Of a stretch of 64,000 nucleotides of DNA, positions 59,669-64,000 are shown piece by piece. Source of the DNA: Rhodospirillaceae bacterium (lineage in GTDB: Bacteria > Pseudomonadota > Alphaproteobacteria > Reyranellales > Reyranellaceae); the NCBI GenBank assembly GCA_009772935.1, contig WOUR01000031.1:1-64000 (forward strand), given 5' to 3'. The translations under genes and the position numbers were made by a program. Numbering within the stretch: the stretch's first letter is position 1; every line of letters starts with the position of its first letter. The notes beneath the pieces are model-generated. The model searched no databases. It saw only the letters and a list, made by a program, of their open reading frames with translations, and was not told where the DNA came from.

Positions 59669-59911
59669 CTTGGTTTCCTCGTTCATTGCTTTGGCGCAAG
59701 GCGTGGCGCCGAACTTCGCGCGAGCATGCCTGCCCGGCGCTCGGGAGCCAAGCGTCGAACGTGTCCCCTCGGCGTTCCGGAGGGCGGCTTTATGTAGGCC
59801 AAACCCTTGAAGAAATCGTGGGAATGGCCCGGCGGGGCTGTGATATACCGCCAGACCCGCTCGCTCCTCCGGGGCCAGCCAATGCTTGCAAGTCCTAAAG
59901 GGATGGTTGTG
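59669..59911. promoter_or_regulatory. Divergent intergenic region between SMP-30-like and IlvD/Edd genes
   Basis: This 243-bp gap should hold both promoters of the divergent catabolic genes. A TTGAAG near 59807 and a TGATATACC near 59840 are possible elements, but spacing is not convincing. No clear operator or riboswitch was found. Confidence 0.35.
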
Positions 59912-61777
59912 ATGAAGCCGAAGTTTGTGACGATTGACCGCCACCCTGGACGCTCGGCCCAGACCATCGGTGTCGCCCATGCGCTCGGCACCGATCCGGA
60001 TCTCATTCACGAGCCGTCGGTCGGCGTCGTCGGCACAAAGGGCGACAGCCAGTGCTACCTCGGCGTCATGTCGAAGGTCGAGGCGATCCACGCCCAGCTC
60101 AAGGCCCGCATCGGCACCGGCCCCAACCAGCTCAAGATGCGTCTGGTCCAGCCCGAATACACGATCGCAACCTCGGATGGCATCCGCAACGGCACGCGCG
60201 AGATGCGCTATTCGCTGATCGGCCGCGAAGTGACGCAGGACGCGCTGTGCGAGCATCTGAGCGCCACCGGCCTGGCCGGCACGATCGCCGTGGTCGCCTG
60301 CGACAAGCCGCCGGTCGGCACGCTCTCCGCGCTGCTCGAGCACAACCTGCCCTCGCTCATCATGTCGGACGGTCCGATCCACCCCGGCAAGGAGCCGAAC
60401 ACCGGCGAGCCGCTCGACATCGTGAGCGCCTATCAGGTCGCCGGCCATCCCGACGCGGAATACCGGCACCTCATCGCCTGCCACGCCTGCCCCGGCATCG
60501 GCAGCTGCGGCGGCATGTTCACCTACAACACGATGCAGACCTTCATCGGTGTGGTCGGCATGCAGCCGCTGCACATGGTGGCGCCGCCGTCCGACGATCC
60601 GCGCCGCACCGGCGAGTTCGCTGCCGAGCTGGTCGATCTGCTGGCCAACCTGATCGCGAAGGACCTGAAGCCGCGCGACATCGTCGTGCGCGATTCGATT
60701 CGCAACGCGGTGATCGTGTCGATGGCCATCGGCGGCTCGACCAACGTCGTGCTGCACGCCCCGGAAATCGCGCGGGCCGCCGGCTTCGCCGACTTCTGGA
60801 AGGACGTCATGACGCCGGAGGAGTTCAACTACCTCTCGCAGCATGTCGTGCCGGTGCTCACCGACGCGCGGCCCTACGGCAAGTATTCGATGGTCGACAT
60901 CGACGAAGTCGGCGGCGTGCAGGTGATCGTGCGCGAGTTGCTCGAGGCGGGCCTGCTGAACGGCGATGTGCTGACCTGCACCGGCGAGACGCTGGCCCAG
61001 CAGGTCGAGCGGCTGGGTGCAAAGAAGGCCGACGGCCGCGTCATCTATCCGGTCGAGAAGCCCTACAAGCCGACTGGCGGCCTGCGCATGCTGGGCGGCA
61101 ACCTGTCGCCGGACTTCTCGGCGATCCTGAAGCTCGCAGGCGTCGAGGGCGGCCTCGAGGACAACCTGTTCCGCGGTCGCGCCCGCGTGTTCGAGGGCGA
61201 GCAGGGCCTGCTCAAGGCGCTCGACGAGACGCCGGACAGCTTCCAGAACCACGACATGATCATCGTGCGTTACGAGGGGCCGAGCGGCGCGCCCGGCATG
61301 CCGGAGATGCTCGATCCGACCTCGCGCATCACGACGCTGTGCCGCGAGCGCAACATCGTCGTAGCGCTGATGACCGATGCACGCTTCTCGGGCGGTTCGG
61401 TCGGCCTCGTGATCGGGCATGTCGGACCCGAGGCGGCGATCGGCGGCCCGATCGGACTGGTCGAGGAGGGCGACGAGATCGTGGCCGACCTCAACATCAA
61501 CGAGCTGAACTGCACCCAGCTCCAGGATCCCGCCATCTACGCCAAGCGCAAGGCGGCCTGGGACAAGGTCGTCGCCGACAATGGCGGCATCCATCCCAAT
61601 TGCGGCATCGCCGATACGCGCCTGCTCCATCGCGCCCGCACCAGCGCGGTGCCGGCGACGCGCGGCGGCGGCCTGCATCCCAATCGCGAGGTCTGGGTGC
61701 GCGCCCCGCGCACGGCCGAGCGGCAGGACTTCAAGCTGCGCAACAAGCACCGCCCGGCGTTCGACAAGAGCTTCTGA
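59912..61777 (+). CDS. IlvD/Edd family dehydratase, probably a sugar-acid dehydratase
   Basis: An Fe-S dehydratase of 621 aa. Three Cys of the cluster appear in order: Cys48 (GDSQCYLG), Cys130 (VVACDKPPVG) and Cys199 (GSCGGMFTYNTM). The C-terminal signature MTDARFSGGSVGLVIGHVGPEA is present. The family includes dihydroxy-acid dehydratase and several aldonic-acid dehydratases; the divergence and neighbours (lactonase, TarD-like) favour a sugar acid. The ATG at 59912 has AAAGGG at a good distance; an ATG at 59903 is also in frame. Confidence 0.9.
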   Translation: MKPKFVTIDRHPGRSAQTIGVAHALGTDPDLIHEPSVGVVGTKGDSQCYLGVMSKVEAIHAQLKARIGTGPNQLKMRLVQPEYTIATSDGIRNGTREMRYSLIGREVTQDALCEHLSATGLAGTIAVVACDKPPVGTLSALLEHNLPSLIMSDGPIHPGKEPNTGEPLDIVSAYQVAGHPDAEYRHLIACHACPGIGSCGGMFTYNTMQTFIGVVGMQPLHMVAPPSDDPRRTGEFAAELVDLLANLIAKDLKPRDIVVRDSIRNAVIVSMAIGGSTNVVLHAPEIARAAGFADFWKDVMTPEEFNYLSQHVVPVLTDARPYGKYSMVDIDEVGGVQVIVRELLEAGLLNGDVLTCTGETLAQQVERLGAKKADGRVIYPVEKPYKPTGGLRMLGGNLSPDFSAILKLAGVEGGLEDNLFRGRARVFEGEQGLLKALDETPDSFQNHDMIIVRYEGPSGAPGMPEMLDPTSRITTLCRERNIVVALMTDARFSGGSVGLVIGHVGPEAAIGGPIGLVEEGDEIVADLNINELNCTQLQDPAIYAKRKAAWDKVVADNGGIHPNCGIADTRLLHRARTSAVPATRGGGLHPNREVWVRAPRTAERQDFKLRNKHRPAFDKSF

Positions 61778-61786
61778 CGGGACCTC

Positions 61787-61852
61787 ATTGGAGCGCGCCA
61801 CTCCCGTGGCGCTCTTCCATTTCTGAGCGCCACGGGAGTGGCGCGCTCCAAT
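61787..61852. repeat. REP-like palindrome, copy 4
   Basis: A perfect 27-bp inverted repeat (61787-61813 and 61826-61852) with a 12-nt loop lies between the convergent IlvD/Edd and hyuB genes. The core GGAGCGCGCCACTCC is shared with the other copies, but the centre is CGTGG instead of AGTGG. The perfect symmetry suggests recent or conserved function. Confidence 0.9.
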
Positions 61853-61855
61853 TGA

Positions 61856-63529
61856 TCAGTCGCCTTCGAGGCCGTAAGCCGCCCTCGCGGCGTCCCTGCT
61901 GACAAGCCCCAGCCGTACGTCGCGTTTGACCGCCTCGGGATCGCGCCTGGACGGATCGCCGTAGCCGCCACCACCCGGCATCTCGACCACCAGCCGCTCG
62001 CCCGCAGGGACGGTCTGGAAGCCCTTGGCCTTCAGCTCCTGGCCTGAGGCGAGCGACAGGCGGCCGTTGGCGCCGGGCTTGCCGCCGTCGCGGCCGCGCG
62101 CCGGGTACTTGACCCGTTCGAAGGTGGCGAAGATGCCAAACGGAGCGCCTTCGCGATGCTCGACTTCCATCACCTGGCCGAGGCCGCCGCGCTGCGCGCC
62201 GGCTCCGCCGGAATCCTGGCGATACTCCTTCTTCCAGACGACGACGGGCGCGATGGTCTCTGTGATCTCGACCGGCACGTTGCGGACGCCGGACGGGAAG
62301 GGCGTCGCCGAAAGCCCATCCAGTGTCGGGCGTGCGCCGGCGCCGCCGGAATGAAAGGTCGTCACCATGAAGGGACGGCTGTTGCCAATCGTTCCCGTCA
62401 TGCCGTGGCCGGCGCCGAGCTTCAGGTTCCACAGGTTGGACGTGCCTTCGGCGGGCACCTGCCCCGGGATCACCTGATGCAGCGCGTCGAAGCAGACGTC
62501 GGGCAGCATGTGGCCGATCGTGCTGCGCGCGTTCACCGCGGCGGGGTGGAGCGCATTGACGATGGTGTTCTCGGGCGCCGTGACCAGGATCGAATCGAGC
62601 GTGCCGGCATTGTTCGGGATGGTCGGCGCCACGATGCACTTGATGCCGAAGGCGGTATAGGCCTCGGTGTAGCACATCGGCGAATTGATGCCGTAGATCG
62701 AGGAGCCCGAGGTACCGGCATAGTCGACCGAGATGTGGTCGGCATGGATCGTGACGGCGGCGTGCAGGTCGATCGGCGCGTCGTAACCGTCGATCCGCAT
62801 GTGGCCCTTCCAGGTGCCGCGCGGCAGCTTGGAGATGGCCGCGATCATGCCGGCGCGGCTCTTCTCGATGATGTGCGCGCCGAGTTCGTCGAGCGAGGCG
62901 ATGCCGTGCTCGGCCATCATGTCGGACAGCCGCTTCTCGCCGATGCCGTTGCAGCCGATCAGCGCGTGGATGTCGCCCTCGACCTGCACCGGCTCGCGCA
63001 CGTTGGCACGCACGATGCGCATCACGCTCTCGTCGATCACGCCCTCGCGCATCAAAGGCAGCAGCGGCAGGAAGAGGCCCTCATGGAAGACCTGCCGGCC
63101 GTCGGGCGACTGGCCGAGGCCGCCGATGTCGACCACGTGCGTGGTGCAGGAGAACAGCGCCACCAGCTTGCCGTTGTGGAAGGCGGGCGAGGTCACGACG
63201 ATGTCGTAGAGATGGCCGGTGCCCTTCCACGGATCGTTGGTGACGTAGGCATCGCCCGGCTTCATCGTCTCGACCGGGAACTCGCGGATGAAGTGGATGA
63301 CGCTGCGCGCCATCGAGTTCACGTGGCCCGGCGTGCCGGTGACGGCCTGCGCCAGCATGCGGCCCTCGAGGTCGAAGACGCCGGCCGAGATGTCGCCGGC
63401 CTCGCGCGCGCTGGTCGAGAAGGCGGTGCGCACCAGCGCGCGCGCCTGCTCCTCGACGACGGAGAGAAGGCGGTTCCACATGACCTGCAGGCGGATGTCG
63501 CCCAATGGCGACTTGGGAGAGGTGCTCAT
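61856..63529 (-). CDS. hyuB: Hydantoinase B/oxoprolinase family protein
   Basis: The B subunit of an ATP-dependent N-methylhydantoinase or 5-oxoprolinase, 557 aa. Family marks are VMWNRLLSVVEEQARALVRT, the DAYVTNDPWKGTGHLYDIVV region and MPGGGGYGDPSRRDPEAV at the C-terminus. The start overlaps the stop of hyuA by 4 bp. Substrate choice between hydantoin-type amides, oxoproline and acetophenone-like ketones cannot be made from sequence alone. Confidence 0.94.
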   Translation of the reverse strand: MSTSPKSPLGDIRLQVMWNRLLSVVEEQARALVRTAFSTSAREAGDISAGVFDLEGRMLAQAVTGTPGHVNSMARSVIHFIREFPVETMKPGDAYVTNDPWKGTGHLYDIVVTSPAFHNGKLVALFSCTTHVVDIGGLGQSPDGRQVFHEGLFLPLLPLMREGVIDESVMRIVRANVREPVQVEGDIHALIGCNGIGEKRLSDMMAEHGIASLDELGAHIIEKSRAGMIAAISKLPRGTWKGHMRIDGYDAPIDLHAAVTIHADHISVDYAGTSGSSIYGINSPMCYTEAYTAFGIKCIVAPTIPNNAGTLDSILVTAPENTIVNALHPAAVNARSTIGHMLPDVCFDALHQVIPGQVPAEGTSNLWNLKLGAGHGMTGTIGNSRPFMVTTFHSGGAGARPTLDGLSATPFPSGVRNVPVEITETIAPVVVWKKEYRQDSGGAGAQRGGLGQVMEVEHREGAPFGIFATFERVKYPARGRDGGKPGANGRLSLASGQELKAKGFQTVPAGERLVVEMPGGGGYGDPSRRDPEAVKRDVRLGLVSRDAARAAYGLEGD

Positions 63530-64000
63530 GCGCGGTCCTCCAGGACGATCTGACCCACTTCGTTGATGCGGGCGACGAAGCCGGCGGGAACGACGGTGGT
63601 GGTACCGTCCTCGACGATCAGCGCCGGTCCGTCGAACGACATGCCGGGCGTCAGCGCCCTGCGCTCGTGGAGGGCTGCCCGTTCCAGGAGGCCGCTCGCG
63701 GGATCGAACACTTCGCGATGGCCCGACGGCGCGGGCGCGGCGATCTTCGTCACGGGCCTGGCGGGCGGCGGCAGCGGCCGGTCGGTGCCGATCGACAGGG
63801 TCCAGGTCAGGGCCTCGACTTCGAGCTTGGGAATGGCGCGGCCGAACACCTGCTCGTAGGTCGCCTCGAAGCGGCGGCGCAGGTCGCCTGCGGCATCCGC
63901 GGCGAACGGCTCGTTGGGCAGCGGCACGGCGATCTCATGGCCCTGGCCGCGATAGCGCATGAAGGCCTGGCGCGATTCGACCAGCGCCTCGTCCGGCGCT
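63526..64000 (-). CDS. hyuA: Hydantoinase A/oxoprolinase, C-terminal part
   Basis: Only the last 157 codons lie in the window; the 5' part is beyond 64000. The segment reads QAFMRYRGQGHEIAVPLP, FEATYEQVFGRAIP and the closing GPALIVEDGTTTVVPAGF, the typical C-terminal end of HyuA. It forms the heteromeric enzyme with HyuB, whose gene overlaps by 4 bp. Confidence 0.93.
   Translation of the reverse strand, partial: APDEALVESRQAFMRYRGQGHEIAVPLPNEPFAADAAGDLRRRFEATYEQVFGRAIPKLEVEALTWTLSIGTDRPLPPPARPVTKIAAPAPSGHREVFDPASGLLERAALHERRALTPGMSFDGPALIVEDGTTTVVPAGFVARINEVGQIVLEDRA

Noticed and set aside
57503-61801. A single leftward frame of over 1400 codons
   Set aside because: It is a composite: the real MFS gene, the lactonase frame joined by the 7-bp duplication, and an antisense stretch of the IlvD/Edd gene.

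Overview
The window is a GC-rich chromosomal segment, almost fully coding, from an alphaproteobacterium. The evidence is the odhB-lpd order, an F1-only atpHAGDC operon with no Fo genes beside it, the xerC-DUF484-fsa-priA neighbourhood, and the rplU-rpmA-obgE-proB-proA-nadD-rsfS-rlmH-gpmI-ctpA-rppH series. The Bug-type solute receptor, hydantoinase/oxoprolinase genes and TarD-like dehydratase suggest an environmental, organic-acid-using lineage (Rhodospirillales, Reyranella or Bradyrhizobium-like). That placement is inference, not proof.

Layout. 1-2.8 kb: end of the 2-oxoglutarate dehydrogenase operon. 2.8-6.5 kb: an ECF sigma/anti-sigma operon with a secreted repeat protein, divergent from a CPA2 antiporter carrying a cyclic-nucleotide domain. 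6.5-12.1 kb: site-2 protease, hydrolase, OprB-like porin, DHFR-like reductase, B12-binding radical SAM enzyme and GNAT. 12.1-17.4 kb: racemase, XerC, DUF484, fructose-6-phosphate aldolase-like protein and PriA. 17.6-22.5 kb: ATP synthase F1. 22.6-34.6 kb: a diiron protein, then a long leftward housekeeping series from rplU to rppH. A good sigma-70 promoter and a leader hairpin sit at the head of that series.

34.9-40.7 kb is a looser zone after tRNA-Ser(CGA): a VapBC-type toxin-antitoxin pair, a frameshifted formylglycine-generating-enzyme-like gene, an internally deleted DUF4239-like gene, DUF2252 and several small unknown proteins. 40.8-44.9 kb holds a peptide-type receptor, an NTF2-like protein, a Nudix hydrolase and a TauD-type dioxygenase. 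45.0-50.0 kb looks like an envelope-glycan decoration locus: OafA-type acyltransferase, SGNH protein, TVP38, GtrA and a membrane glycosyltransferase. 50.2-55.1 kb holds a TPR-bearing adenylate cyclase, a YHS protein and a second CPA2 antiporter, this one with an RCK/TrkA-N domain. 55.2-64 kb is an organic-acid catabolic region: Bug receptor, TarD-like D-tartrate dehydratase, MFS transporter, frameshifted SMP-30 lactonase, IlvD/Edd dehydratase, and HyuB plus partial HyuA.

Points most worth a second look: nadD and rsfS read as one uninterrupted frame, with a ribosome-binding site followed by ATC where the rsfS start should be. Two genes are broken exactly at short tandem repeats (a 4-bp and a 7-bp unit). 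Four related REP-like palindromes lie mostly between convergent genes. No rRNA, CRISPR array, insertion sequence or prophage was seen.
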